Shown: positions 23,596 through 36,100 of the stretch, in pieces
How the letters are laid out: each line of letters opens with the position of its first letter
Position numbering within the stretch: position 1 is the stretch's first letter
From: Xanthostigma xanthostigma
Taxonomy: Eukaryota > Arthropoda > Insecta > Raphidioptera > Raphidiidae
Assembly (NCBI GenBank): GCA_963575645.1
Contig: OY754467.1
Location: 32,609,108 to 32,673,107 of the forward strand
Length of the DNA: 64,000 bases
Direction of reading: 5' to 3'
Translations under genes and position numbers: made by a program
Notes under the pieces: generated by a model
Seen by the model: the letters and a program-made list of their open reading frames with translations, nothing else
Databases searched by the model: none
What the model was told of the DNA's origin: nothing

Positions 23596-24148
23596 ATTAT
23601 GCTTAATGGTTTATAATTTTTTTTTTCGAAATATGCCCTTTTGATCTATGGTTGAAGTAGTGCTTTATATTCGAATATTTGTGCTTCAGTTTTGAATTTA
23701 GAAATTAAATTCCCTCGAAACGCGCATTTAAAAATAATATTTTTGAAAAGTAGAAATAGAGACCATGAATTGTTGGCAGTCACGGGGGCAGAAACACAAA
23801 CGCATCGCATTATTTGTAATCATTGTAAACGCATCAATGAATCTGTTTATTGTGCAATACGAGTATGCCTTTACATTGTGTACCTACCACGTTATGTACT
23901 CACCGTGTTTGTGTTGCATATATTGGCACATTATAATTGTAATTCGTGCATAGATTATGTGATGTGAAAATTATACAGGCTGTTTTGTTTAAACAATGGA
24001 TACGGACTTACAACACGTCAGGGAACATAAAAAAATATAGTGGTAAAGTGAAATTCTCACGCTTTCGTCTTTAAATGTCTATAGCTCCTAAAGAAATAAT
24101 CCTGTGACAATTTTCGAAATTGTCAAAAAGAAAATATCAAAAGAAAAT
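23596..24148. other. Unassigned stretch
   Basis: No gene is supported. Two overlapping open frames at 23692-23967 have no recognisable domain. Confidence 0.3.
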
Positions 24149-24490
24149 CCACCAGTGTGCACCACCTGCAACAAACAGATCCTTGTCGATTGTCCTTCAT
24201 ATGCCCTCCAAAGAACTGCCGCTGGATTTAATACGGTTCTTACACGAAACAAATCTATTGCCTAAAATATAACAACAATCCTACCTACTTACCCTGACTT
24301 ACCTGACAACAACTACCCTCCTTTAGTACCAACATAATTTAAACATGTACTGAAATCAATTACTATAGTTTACTAGATACATTATTCTTACCTTTATACG
24401 CCAAATTAGATGTAATTTGTTAACAGTGCTAATGTCGCATGGTCGATGCACCTTTTTGTTGTATTTGTGTGTTAATAAAAAAAAAATCGA
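24149..24490 (+). pseudogene. Non-LTR retrotransposon 3' end fragment
   Basis: Frame 24149-24265 reads PPVCTTCNKQILVDCPSYAL and stops at TAA (24263-24265). The CxxC...HILxxCPxY-like pattern is the usual C-terminus of Jockey/R1-type ORF2, here with HI replaced by QI. An untranslated tail follows, ending in GTGTGTTAATAAAAAAAAAA at about 24468-24488, as expected of a LINE 3' end. The rest of the element is missing. Confidence 0.55.
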
Positions 24491-25435
24491 AAGTGTATTA
24501 GAAAGCTGAGAAAGTCCTCTTAATTTTGTAATTTTTTCATGTAAATGTTTTTGGTTCTGAAATTATTGTTTTAAAACGTCCAATGAATTTTTTTTTATTA
24601 TTTAATCACCATTTTCTTAAAAATGGCGGAACTGTGTTTTTAAAAAAAATTCATGAGTCACTAAAATCGTACCAAATTGGAAACTGCTGCAATTTTTTTC
24701 CTTTGTATCCATGACTGTTGAAAATTTGTTAAAATTAAGAGATCATTTTATTCATATATCAAAAAAAAAAAACAAAAATTATTAGTATTTTGCTTGAACT
24801 TTTTTTTTGTCTCGAAAAAATTGACATAAAACATTTCAGACGTCTCACGTCACTCTTACATATTTTTTTTAAGTTTTCTATGATTTTTTAGCCAAGTGAA
24901 GTAAAAATATCGTTTGATTTTTTTAAATAATCAATAAAAAAGCGACCTTTTATGTTAAACTTTCAACAGTCGTGCATCTCATAACGCTCCAAAAGAAGTA
25001 TAACTTCGAAAATTAAAAAATCGTTTTGAGAAACTTTGCACACATTCAATTTCATACAACACGCTGTATAACAACGCACTACAGACAAACGTGCAGCGCA
25101 CATATTTATCTAGGGCAACGATACGATGACATGTTTTATAGGTAAGGGTTGTGGTTTTTGTTAAATTGTATTCAAAACAACGGGAAAAAAATATAATTTC
25201 CATCCCCATTAGATTTCAAGTGGTTATGCATGCCCAACTCTCTATACGAAGTTATTTCATAATATTTCATCGATACCTACGGGGTAGCGCTCGTATGCGA
25301 TTCACGCTGTTCAAGCCTGTTCAACTATACAGGCCTGAACAAATTAATCCGTGTCCACACCGGGAATCACAGTAGTTCGATTTACTAACGGTAAAAAGAC
25401 GCTCAAGATCATTTTGAACAATTTTTTCAGATTGT
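24491..25435. other. Very AT-rich unassigned stretch
   Basis: Homopolymer-rich sequence with no supported gene. TTCAAGCCTGTTCAACTATACAGGCCTGAAC near 25309-25340 contains a small imperfect inverted repeat. Confidence 0.3.
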
Positions 25436-25439
25436 TTAA

Positions 25440-26160
25440 GGGGTTAGGTGGGTTTCAAAATTTCAAAAAATCGATTTTTTTTGTTTTTGCTTATCTTATA
25501 AATCAATATGTTTAGAATATTCTCTTAAAGTTTTAAAACGATCTGAGTAATATTCTAAGAGATATAGCCTTCGGATGTTCTACCCTTCGGGCTATGTTAT
25601 TTGAATGTAAATCTTTAATCGCGTTTTTCTCTAAACTACGTTTTTGAAATCGGTGGTCACGATTTCTCGAAAAATTATGAACCGATCTCTTTGAAATTTT
25701 GCACACTTCCTCAAAATAACATTATCTCGTGCTTGAACGAAGGATTTTTTTTTCTATTTTAAGTGATTTTTCAAGGCCATGAAGGGTGCAAATTTTACTC
25801 AAAAAAAGGGTTTTTTTGTTCTCAACGCCGCCAAAACTGCAATTTTATTTATTTTTTTTTTCCTTCGTCCAAGCACAAGCTTTAAGCATCTACTAACAGA
25901 AAATTTTTGGTTTTTGCATTTCCGATGAATCTGTCATGAGTTATCCTGACCACGCCGATAGAACTTTTTTTTGAGGGGTCACAGGAAACGACGTGCCCAC
26001 GCCTTAATTTTCAATATTTTTTAATGAAAATTTCACAAACTACTTATGAAATATATACCTTTTATATGGTAAATTGATGGAATGAAATATTTTGTTGGTT
26101 AAATAAAAAAAATTTTGTAAAAATGTACCTGTTTTGAGCCTTTGAAACCCACCTAACCCC
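25440..26160. mobile_element. TTAA-flanked element of 721 bp
   Basis: The inverted ends GGGGTTAGGTGGGTTTCAAA and TTTGAAACCCACCTAACCCC are perfect over 20 bp and abut TTAA on both sides (25436-25439, 26161-26164). TTAA duplication is the hallmark of piggyBac-type insertion. The interior is AT-rich and non-coding. Confidence 0.75.
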
Positions 26161-26289
26161 TTAACAAACGGTTTGGAAATTAGAGGTTCTCAAATTAACA
26201 ACAGTTTTGGTTGTATTTCTCCAAAACTTATTACAAGCTTTTATTAAACTTCAAAAGTTTTTCAGTTCCATAACCTGTTAAACTAATCT

Positions 26290-26596
26290 GATTTGTGTTG
26301 ATTGCCGCGCAGAAATAATGATCGGTCCGAAGGGGGGGGGGGTCACAGGGGACATGACCCCCCCAAAATCTAAGATCAAATTGAAAAATCTCAAAAATTT
26401 GCCAAATAATGAAAGGAAATTTTTAGCTATCCCCTAACGGCGATAAATTTATAGTTTGCTGATATCTGGCGGTGTTTTTATGAAAAATTGAAAAATTGTG
26501 TCTTGTGCAATAATGTTTATTTTATTCCAGATACCTATTTTTTATTAGTGTAGTGAGTGACCCCCTCCAAAATTACAGGCTGCGACCGCGCCTGCG
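26290..26596. mobile_element. hAT-like remnant with poly-G tract
   Basis: A G-run (about 26330-26342) followed by GTCACAGGGGACATGACCCC, and at the right CAGGCTGCGACCGCGCCTG, resemble the ends of a widespread hAT MITE type. The two flanks do not share an 8-bp duplication, so the copy is degraded or its borders differ from my guess. Confidence 0.35.
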
Positions 26597-26600
26597 TTAA

Positions 26601-27019
26601 GAGTATTCATCCCTGCAAATACCCTATGCACCCTTAATCTCAAATATTTTCGCCTCGCCTAAAAACGGTTCGCGCTCTCCCGACGCTATTTTTAAAGCTA
26701 GAGGGTTCTGGTAAACGCCAAATGAAAGGCAAAGAATCAGACTACAGATCCTTCAAGCGAATTTTTTGAAAAACAGTTTCGCCTACGTGTGAAATATTAC
26801 GTAACTTATTATTTTTTTCAAAAGGTTGTAAGTTTTTTCAGGAATTTTTTTCAAAAAATTTGCCTGAAGGATCTGTAGTCTGATTCTTTGTCTTTCATTT
26901 GGCGTTTACCAGAACCCTCTAGCTTTAAAAATAGCGTCGAGAGAGCGCGAACCGTTTTTAGGCGAGGGGAAAAGATTTGAGATGAAGGGTGCAGAGGGTA
27001 TTTGCAGGGACGAATACTC
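26601..27019. mobile_element. piggyBac-like palindromic MITE, copy 1
   Basis: The ends GAGTATTCATCCCTGC and GCAGGGACGAATACTC are flanked by TTAA (26597-26600 and 27020-27023). The arms are about 165 bp and carry GGTTCGCGCTCTC, GACGCTATTTTTAAAGC and GATCCTTCA blocks in inverted order. A second copy of nearly the same length lies at 35838-36255. Confidence 0.85.
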
Positions 27020-27023
27020 TTAA

Positions 27024-29479
27024 AAAATCAAAGATGGTTGTTTGAGAGTAAATCAATAAAAGTAATAAACAGGAATTTTTTTCGTGATTATATTATATCT
27101 ATGTTCGTTATATATTTTTTGAAAACTATTTCGAATTTGTATAGCTTTGCAATAAGTAAGAAGGACGGGGGGCGTATATAGTTTCTATTTTATGATTGGC
27201 CAGTGGCCACGTTTAAAAAAGTTTGCCACTCCGGATTTTAACAATAGGCACTCGCATATGCACGATTCAATAAATAATCTGAAAAACAGTTGTTGGAAAG
27301 ACTTTGTTGGCAGACCGCTGAATGTGTTTAAGTACTAATTATTGGCTCACTTCAGTATCTGTGTTGTGTAAATAAATGCGACCACACAAACGGGGGGCCA
27401 AGGGGGCAGATAAACCAACTGTTCTATGGAGCTGTTCAAAAAGCTTTCGCTTATTTAATATGTCAACCGTTTCAAATACATAGTTTCAAAGAACGATTTC
27501 CAACAGTAAATTTTAAAGTATTTTTTTAAATACTTTGATTCTTTTATCGTTTTTCAATTTAAAACTTGGGAATCAAAAGCTGCGTAATTTAAAATATTTT
27601 TAATTTATAAAATAAATTGTTAAAAAAAGCAAGTCAAACACAAATACACTGACCCATAGACAATTATGTCCAAAAAACTAGTTGATAAATAAAAAAATTT
27701 ATTTCGCAGTAAATTACGTTATGAAATGAAATCCTCTCAGGAGAAACACTGCAGTTTGCATTTCGACTTTTTTTGGGAATTAGCGCTCCCAAGGAACCGG
27801 GCTTGTATCACTCGGTTTGTGTATATGTCAGCTGAAACAAGAAAAATTTTACTGTATATGTAGCGTTTGCTCTCCGTTTCCGTTCAAAAGAGTGTCCTTT
27901 CAAGTTTCAAGAAAGAGAGTGTACTAAAAACAACAGGGGAAACGTCCGGGTCTTGTCATATCGTATGTCCAAAATAAAAGAGGTATCCGCCCAAAGGAGA
28001 TACCCATAAAGACATATTTCGCTGTAATTATGAATTTAAGATTAATAAAAATGCCGTTAAGCATATTTTCAATTGCAGCATTTCGTTTTAATTTCTAAAA
28101 CTTCTCAGGCTCTACAAAATATACATAATATAAATATTTGTATTATAAATTACATTAACAAAAATGATAAATACCTTAAAGATTAGTTTAACATTGGTGG
28201 TAATATTATTGCAATTGAAAATATTGCTAAACAGCATTTTTATTAATTGATCCATTATCCTCTTAAAAATAATATTTATAATAATAATTACTGGATCTGA
28301 AACACATATCATTTTATACAATATTAAAATATGTTGGATGACACAGAGAGAAAAGTTTATTTTTTGATATCGTATAATAAACTTAAATATTTTATATTTT
28401 TAAACAATTGCATGCTTGTATCATTGACTCCAGTACAGTCTACGAACGTTGTAGTTAAAATTAAGAATGCATTGGTTTTGTGTACAGTGTTTATGTCTGA
28501 GTAGATCATGTACTTTTACTACCCTCTCGTGAATAACATAGGGGTGGTACATCATCCGCCGATATCCAGCGTTACCAATCACCGACGCTTGTAGGCGGTA
28601 CCAGAATCACGTCGCGACGGCGAAACGGAACTGTATTACTTACGCGGTTCATATGATTTTATAAATGACGCCTACTGAACAAGAATAGACTAATAGACAA
28701 ACCTAGGCAAAGAGGTGTTATCCATCTCTGTTTCAGAGTGGTTAGTGTGAATTGTGATAACTTATGCAATGATATAACAACATTTTCAGAGTAAAATTTT
28801 CTTTGAACTCTTATCAGCAAAATACTCGAAAACTATTTTTAAATGTCAAAATCAACTGAAGTATCAGACAACTAAATGCTTAACTGAAAATTTGACAAAC
28901 ATTGCATAAAAGCGTTTTTAAAGCAAATTACAGAATTTGTATTGATAAAAATGCAACATTTTTTATGTCAGACTTATAGAGAAAGCGAGTTATACAATAA
29001 TGGCCGTTCGCGCCAAATTTTTTAAATTTATTTAAAGAGTTAATCAGATATGTTCTAATAAACTTTACATCGCAATCTATAATTGACATAAGTGCAGCCA
29101 AATCTATTTATCTAATATTAAAAAAAAATTCTAAATCATTATATTACATTTGCAACACTTTTATTAATAAAAAATATAAGGAATATATTATAAAATAAAT
29201 GTTTTTGTTTAAAATTAAAAATTTCAATACGCGACTCGCTCGAAATTTGAATTATTTCTCTGTGCGAGCCAAATACAAATTTTAATCAACATAATATGAC
29301 CTTAACTCAATTTGAAAATTGAATTCAAAGTAGATAGCACGGTTCAAAAACTCCATTTTAAATTCCGAAAAAACGGCCACTACTCTTTTATTATGCACTG
29401 CTATTATCTTCATTAATTTACTGAAGTCGGAAGAAAATTCGGACAGTCGTTCGGATTTTAAAAAAGAGTTTCAATAAAC
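27024..29479. other. Intergenic stretch without recognised gene
   Basis: Mostly AT-rich. A GC-richer patch lies at 28540-28640 (GACGCTTGTAGGCGGTACC). No exon or complete element was recognised. Confidence 0.35.
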
Positions 29480-29599
29480 GAACATATATAGCCAGTTAAT
29501 CGGTCAGTCTATAGTGAAACCGGACATAAATGATCAGCGATCAGTGAGAAAAGAGAACCGAGATCAATATACGAAGCTTCTGTCTCTGTTTTTTTGTAG

Positions 29600-30006
29600 G
29601 CGTGACGTCGGCGTCGACGCGGGCGGTGCTTGCGTCGAGAGTTCAGCACAATCGACGTCCCCGGCGCTCTAACGTTGACACTGTGTCACATGCGACGTAT
29701 ATCGACGTCGTGGCAAGCGACGTCTCTGTGCCGATGCCGACGACGCTTTAATAACCTCGCGGCCAACCAACCACGTATCATGGCGACGACAAGAAGACGT
29801 CGGTGACCGCGCTTCGGTGCTCTCTCAGACAGTACTTTTAATCCAAGACGTGACCCACTCTTATATAGTGACAGTGCCATTGTTGGATGTTTAGTGCTTG
29901 GAATATATATTATTATACTATATTGTTATAACAATGTGTAGTGTTTGTGGCGTTTAAACAATACGGAGTGCTATTGTTGTTGTTCTAAGACATTATTTTC
30001 TTGGAC
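29600..30006 (+). promoter_or_regulatory. Lmx1: Probable 5' untranslated leader of the LMX1 gene, behind a splice acceptor
   Basis: TGTCTCTGTTTTTTTGTAG ends at 29599 and is an excellent polypyrimidine tract plus AG, after which the sequence turns GC-rich (GCGTGACGTCGGCGTCGACG). This suggests the exon with the LMX1 start codon begins at 29600 and that a non-coding exon lies further upstream. Several out-of-frame ATGs precede the start, for example at 29780 with a nine-codon open frame. An in-frame TAA at 29986-29988 limits the protein's start to 30007. Confidence 0.4.
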
Positions 30007-30109
30007 ATGTTGGAGTTCTATCCGAACTTAAGCAATATGCCACCTGCAACTATGATTCATCATACGGACACGGAAAGTATGCCGACGCATCAATGCAACG
30101 GACGAGCAG
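30007..30109 (+). CDS. Lmx1: LMX1 coding exon 1
   Basis: Encodes 34 residues from [13 protein letters not shown] to CNGRA plus one base of the next codon, followed by donor GTAGGC at 30110. No conserved domain is present. Assignment rests on the in-frame stop just upstream, the position after a GC-rich leader, and the phase-1 end that joins exon 2 to restore a GAC codon. Confidence 0.8.
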
Positions 30110-33100
30110 GTAGGCTGCACTTCGAGACACGAGCCTCGAAACAAAATTACCCTTAGTATCGAAAATTAACATAATCGATCGTATTTATTTCTCTGTTTTT
30201 AATTTGAGCATGTACTTTAAGAAGTATCCATTTAAAATAAATAAAGATATGTAATTGTCAATGGAAATCGCCATTAGATTAATATTATTAGAAGAAACCG
30301 TTTGGGTATATGTGAATTACTTAACCGCTTTTAGTCAAATCCTAATGTGCTTTTAATTTTTGACTTTAATTTTAATTGTTTTTAATGAACTAACTAATTA
30401 GAAAATATCTTAAGGGTATAGAGAGTAGAAACATGAATAGATAAATGCAGTTATTAATTTTAAAGATACAAGAAAATATATTATGTATAGAAAAAAACAA
30501 TTTTAGGATAATAAAAATTCAGAATATATTCTTTTTGAATGATTAAACAATTCACGGAAGGCGGGACAAACAGCGATTGAACTATAATTGTAAATTTTTG
30601 TTATTGTGCAAATTCGCGCGAATTGTTTCATAATTTAAATTCCTATTGGACATGATCATTATGCCGAATATTTTGTTTGTTTCTTAATAACTTTTGAAGA
30701 TGTAAATTAAAAAAATAACAGCATGCTCAGCAGAACCTTGAAAAGAAAGGTATTATCTACGTAAAAGAAACAACTAGTTTAGTAGAGATAATTTAGAAGC
30801 ATTAAACATACAATCACATGTGAAAGTTTGAAGCACGTAATTAATTAAGATATGGGGACGTCCATTACGTGAGCTCAAAAATAGGGGGAGGGGTCCGGCA
30901 AAATATCACCAAATCTCATGTCACCTTTATAATTCAGAGAATAGATAACATTTTGTATTTTGTAACGCTTATGGTATTTAGTAGTTTGAAGCAAAATACA
31001 CGAACATATCAAATAAAATTAAATAGTTAAAAATTATAGGGTATATATGTCACCGGGATATTGTCAAACCCGTGATATTATAATTTCACTTAGTGAAATT
31101 ACAATATCACGACTCTTTTTCAATCGTGATATTGTAATTTCACTAGTGAAATTACAATATCACAGATTTGACAATATCCCGGTGACATATTATATATCCC
31201 ACCACATCTTTCAAAATCTGACCAAGAGGGAGAGGGGATCCCAATTATCGATAGATAAATTGAACATTCTATTTGACTATCAACGTTGCACATGTTGATG
31301 TCATTTTTCTGCAGCTAACCTTGTTGAAAAAAGTTCTTTTATTAAAATTTTTGTAAAATTCAGTATCAATTATGAAAACTTTTTACAATTAATTGAACAA
31401 AGTTCTGTAACAACTGGTGAATCTATACTTTATAGTTTGCTAACAGTGACTTTTGAATATACTTATAAATATCTATCAGAAGTAAAATGAATCCACCCAC
31501 ATTTCGCATTGTTTCATGAAACCATTTATAACAAGCTTTTTTTTAGGTTATTTAAAATAATTGGCAGTTTATTCTATTATACCTATATTCGGTATAGAAA
31601 AATACATGCATCAAAACATTACAGTTTAACAAAAATTGATGAAATAAAACAAAAAACAAATATACATTGTTATCTTCTATGTATTTTATAGAAAAGAAAA
31701 ACAGATAGGTATAATGTCGTTTCATTTTCTCGATTTAATTATGTATCAAAAGTAAATACCGAAAGCAATAGCTTTATCTGACATTTGTGTAGCTGTACAT
31801 ATGTTTATCTTTGATACGTATACCTACATTTTATTTTAATGAAAAATTTAATAAACGTAGTTTTTATTGACATATCTTCACGGTTTATTTGATTTCAACT
31901 AATAAAAACTTGTACATACATATGAAAATTGTTTATTAATTTGATGCAGACTATTTTTTTTAAAACACTGAGAGTAATTTGCAACTATGATGGCACATTT
32001 TAACATATTCTGAATAACCTGTTAGAAAAATAGGTTTATAAATAATATTATCAGCAACAAGAGTCATTTATGAAAAAACATTCATTCGTAAATAGCTCCT
32101 GAATAAGATTGTAAAAAATTGAAGGAGATTTATTTGGTTGAGGAACAATTGAAATAAGCTTTACCAAAGTATCGCTTGTGGCCAACGTTTCGAAAATTAT
32201 ATTTTCATCCTCAGGGTCTCAATGCAAGTTGATAATAGTTGTAAAAAATACTATATCATAACTGCTTCTTATTATAACCGTTTTGAGTACTAAACAAAAA
32301 AAAATCAACGGCATTATTTAAGTTAGACAAAGTCCGTCAAATGATTTAATAAAAATAATTCGTTGGACAGTTTTTATAATCGCCTCTGATCGATTTGAAA
32401 ATTTGTTGTTTTTTCATCACATCATACCTTTTATTTTTATAAAACATAAAAATACTCGTACAATAGGAGATGAAGTATTTACTTAGATATATGAAAACGT
32501 AAAAGGTTTTCATAATGCAGACACAAAAACCAATTACAAAGAAAGTTTCAAATGTCAAAATGCAGTGAATGCTATATTTTCTTGTCCGTAAACATGGATT
32601 GTTTCCCCCTGCAGTGCTAGTTGACACATAAAATATGTTGGAGATAATGTGACGGAAACAAAAGTTAAGTAATTATGATGTTTATTGCGTTAACGACAAT
32701 ACGATACAATCGTTTAATGCTATGTTGGATTCGAACCCATTACATTAAGAAACTTGTATTTAGAATATATGCATTTATACGGGTGAATTTCTCTACGGTT
32801 TTACTACAACTGAACCTCCTAGCCCTAAAAACAACTGTAATTAATATATTCTTATGCTATATGTGTTGCTATATAAACGAGTTTTGTAAATATTACAATT
32901 TTGGACGAATACGGTATTTATGTTACGATATACATTTGATAAATTCGGTTACATTAAATAGTGACATAAAAAAATGGTTAAAAATCGAAAATATTTATTT
33001 TTTAGCGCGAATATTCAAAACATTAATTGACATTTAAAATTTTATTTTATTTTCCACATAAATATCTCAGATCAGTAGAAAATAATTAATCAGTTCAATT

Positions 33101-36100
33101 TGACGTTTCCTATAATACTAGCGGTTCCGCCCGGTTTCACCCGGATGCAAAAAAGCGAATGGGGGGAGACATGAGTACGTACATTCATCTTAGTTTACCG
33201 AAATGAATGTTGTGTCCAAATTTCATGATGACCGTTCAAAAGTTTTTGTCGAACGGACAAATTTTGATTTTTATTTTGCAACATTTTTCATTGATGCTCC
33301 GCTCCTATTGGCCGTAGCGTGATATTATATAGCCTATAGCCTTCCTCGATAAATGAGCTATCAAACAAAAAAAACATTCAATTCCAACCAGTAGTTCCTG
33401 AGACTAGCGCGTTCAACGAAACAAACACTCTTCAGCTTTATATATTAGTAAAGATAAAAAAAACTAGCCGTCGTGGGACGCCTGGTAGATGTGTAACACA
33501 CATTCAAGCGAAGTACTAGCCCTGTAACTATAAATTTTGCCTTGCCATATTAAAAACAAGTATAATATAGTCGGATAGAAAAGCACACGCAGCACACAGC
33601 ACACACAGTGTATAGTATAAAAGTGTACAAGCGCGCGCGTCCACACTAGTGAGTCGAGAGCGATGGCGAAGAGGGTGAGAGCATTATACAATATGTATCA
33701 AACGAGGATACAAGGGCGTAGATATTGGTGGTAAAGGGGGTAATTACCCTCCCCCCCAGGATCATAATAATAAAAAAATAAAACTGATAATAATACGAAT
33801 ACTTGGCTAAAAAATAAAATTTAGAAATTTTTTTTGAAAAGGAATTTGTAAAATTAGTTTGGGAATTAATATTTTGCTTGACACCTTCCTTCGTGAGTAT
33901 TCTTGTGTGGTATTAATAAAACTTAAAAAAAATATCTACGCCCTTGCGAGGATATATATTTTTTAAATTAGTGCGCTACGATTAATCCCATCAACATCTT
34001 GTACAGATTTATATTATCTTGGACGTAAATGCCTAATATATATTTAATGAATAAAGGATTTGTAAACCGGTCTGTATATACACAGTTTGAGATCGTTTTG
34101 TAACAGTGACACGCGTTTTGCGCTTCGTGAAGCGAGTTCCTAGGAATGGGGGAAAGAAGCGACGCGGACGGCCGTTGATGGGGGATGAAGTGAAATCAAA
34201 CGGTTGAGTTGAGAGACGTATGCCTCTGCCGTACATACATATATACGCAGAGAAATATATATGTATATACGTGTGTTGCATAAGAGCAGGGGGTTGACGA
34301 CGAGTTGCCGATGGGTTGAGGTGGAGGGGTTGCCGCTTCACACTCGGTCGAGCGCAAAACGCCAAGTGTCTACGCTTCACTGAAGACAAGCACCTCAATC
34401 TTCAAGTAGCAGATATATCCGACAGTCTACTGTGTCTCAATGTGTGTGTGTGTCTGATCTACATATATGTACCTGTTTGTAAAGTTCAAATTAATAAAGC
34501 GCTACAAAACTGCGTAAACAATGATTACTGAAAAGTGTATACAAGCATAAAAAATAATAGACTTGTTAGTCCTGTGTTGTCTGTTTATATCTGAACATGT
34601 ACAAGTACGCTTGTAAATAATAATAATAATAATAATCATTTTTATTGAGATGCCACTGATGTGGATACAAACGTCAAAAAAATACATCAAATATTAAAAA
34701 AGATCCTTCAAATCATAAGGCACAGTGTTGCAAAAATATTGTTTTAATTTATATTTAAAATGTTCTAATTTTTTGGTATTTTTTATTGAGTCAGGCAATT
34801 TATAGAAAATTTTGTAACCTATATATAACGGACTTTTTTCAAAAAAAGTCGTATTATGTTTTATAGTGATATTGTTGTTGCGGGTGTTATAAGATTTTTG
34901 ATTATTTTCTGTAAAGTACATTTTCGAGAACATAACTGTGAGCAGCTCAAGAGCAAAAATCCCGTAAAAAGTTAGCAACTTGTTTTCTTTGAATACATTT
35001 CGACATGAGTCTTTAAATTTTAATTTGAATATTAGTCTTAAAATTTTTTTTTGTAATACAAAAATTCGGTGTCTATCTCCCGATATACCCCAAACTAGGA
35101 TGACATATTTGATAGTATTTACTACAAATGCGTGATAAAAAGTTAGTAATGTTTCTCGGTTATACACTGATTTCATTTGTTTAAGTAGATAATAATAATA
35201 ATTTAATTTTTTACATATGTTATTAATTTGTGGAATCCATTTTAATGTATCATCTATGTGCAATCCTAAAAATTTTACCGAATCTTTTAATTGTATGTCA
35301 CCATTGTAATTCAAAGAAAACAAATTAAAGTCTAAATTAATAAAGCGCTGCACGACTGCGTAAACAGCGATTACTGAAAAGTGTATGCAGGCATAAAAAA
35401 TAACAGACTTGTTAGTCCTGTGTTGTCTGTTTATATCTGAATATGTACAAGTATGTTCGTAAAGTCTAAATTAATAAAGCGATGCAAGACAGCGTAAGCA
35501 GAGGCTGCTAAAAATTATATATAAGCATTACTTATCATCTACATACATATACTCATAAAAATTCATATTTCAGTATAAAAAATCAAATTGTACCCAGTTG
35601 GTATGATTTCCGTTAAATAACACGGGTACCTTTATAAACAGGCTTTTTTGCTCCGTGGAGTGCCGGTCATGCAGGTTGATGCTTAGCAAATATGCACGGT
35701 TTTTTACGGTGTAAATAACATTTTGAAAAAAAATCTAAAACCATGCTACACAAAAAAATAAGTGCAATCTATTTAGGCGATAAGCAAGTGCAAAATTCAA
35801 TTATTTTGCATGATGATATGCCTTTGCTAAAAGTTAAGAGTATTCGTCTCAGCAAACACCCCCTGCACCCTTCATCTCAAATCTTTTCCCCTCGCCTAAA
35901 AACGGTTCGCGCTCTCCCGACGCTATTTTTAAAGCTAGAGAGTTCTGGTAAACGCCAAATGAAAGACAAAAAATCAGACTACAGATCCTTCAGGCGAATT
36001 TTTTGAAAAAAATTTCTGAAAAACTTACAACCTTTTGAAAAAAATAATAAGTTACCTAATATTTCACACGTAGGCCAAACTGTTTTTCAAAAAATTCGCC

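Noticed and set aside
26328..26345. Long G-run as a possible G-quadruplex regulatory site
   Set aside because: It is followed by a matching C-run within a hAT-like end sequence, so it is explained as transposon terminal structure.
32675..33037. A 120-codon open frame in intron 1
   Set aside because: It is very AT-rich with Ile/Tyr/Cys/Asn composition, has no motif and lies inside an intron. An open frame of this length is plausible by chance in 64 kb of AT-rich DNA.
33600..33710. TATAAAAG at 33616 followed by a short ATG frame
   Set aside because: No initiator at the expected spacing and only 23 codons, which end within an inserted hAT element.
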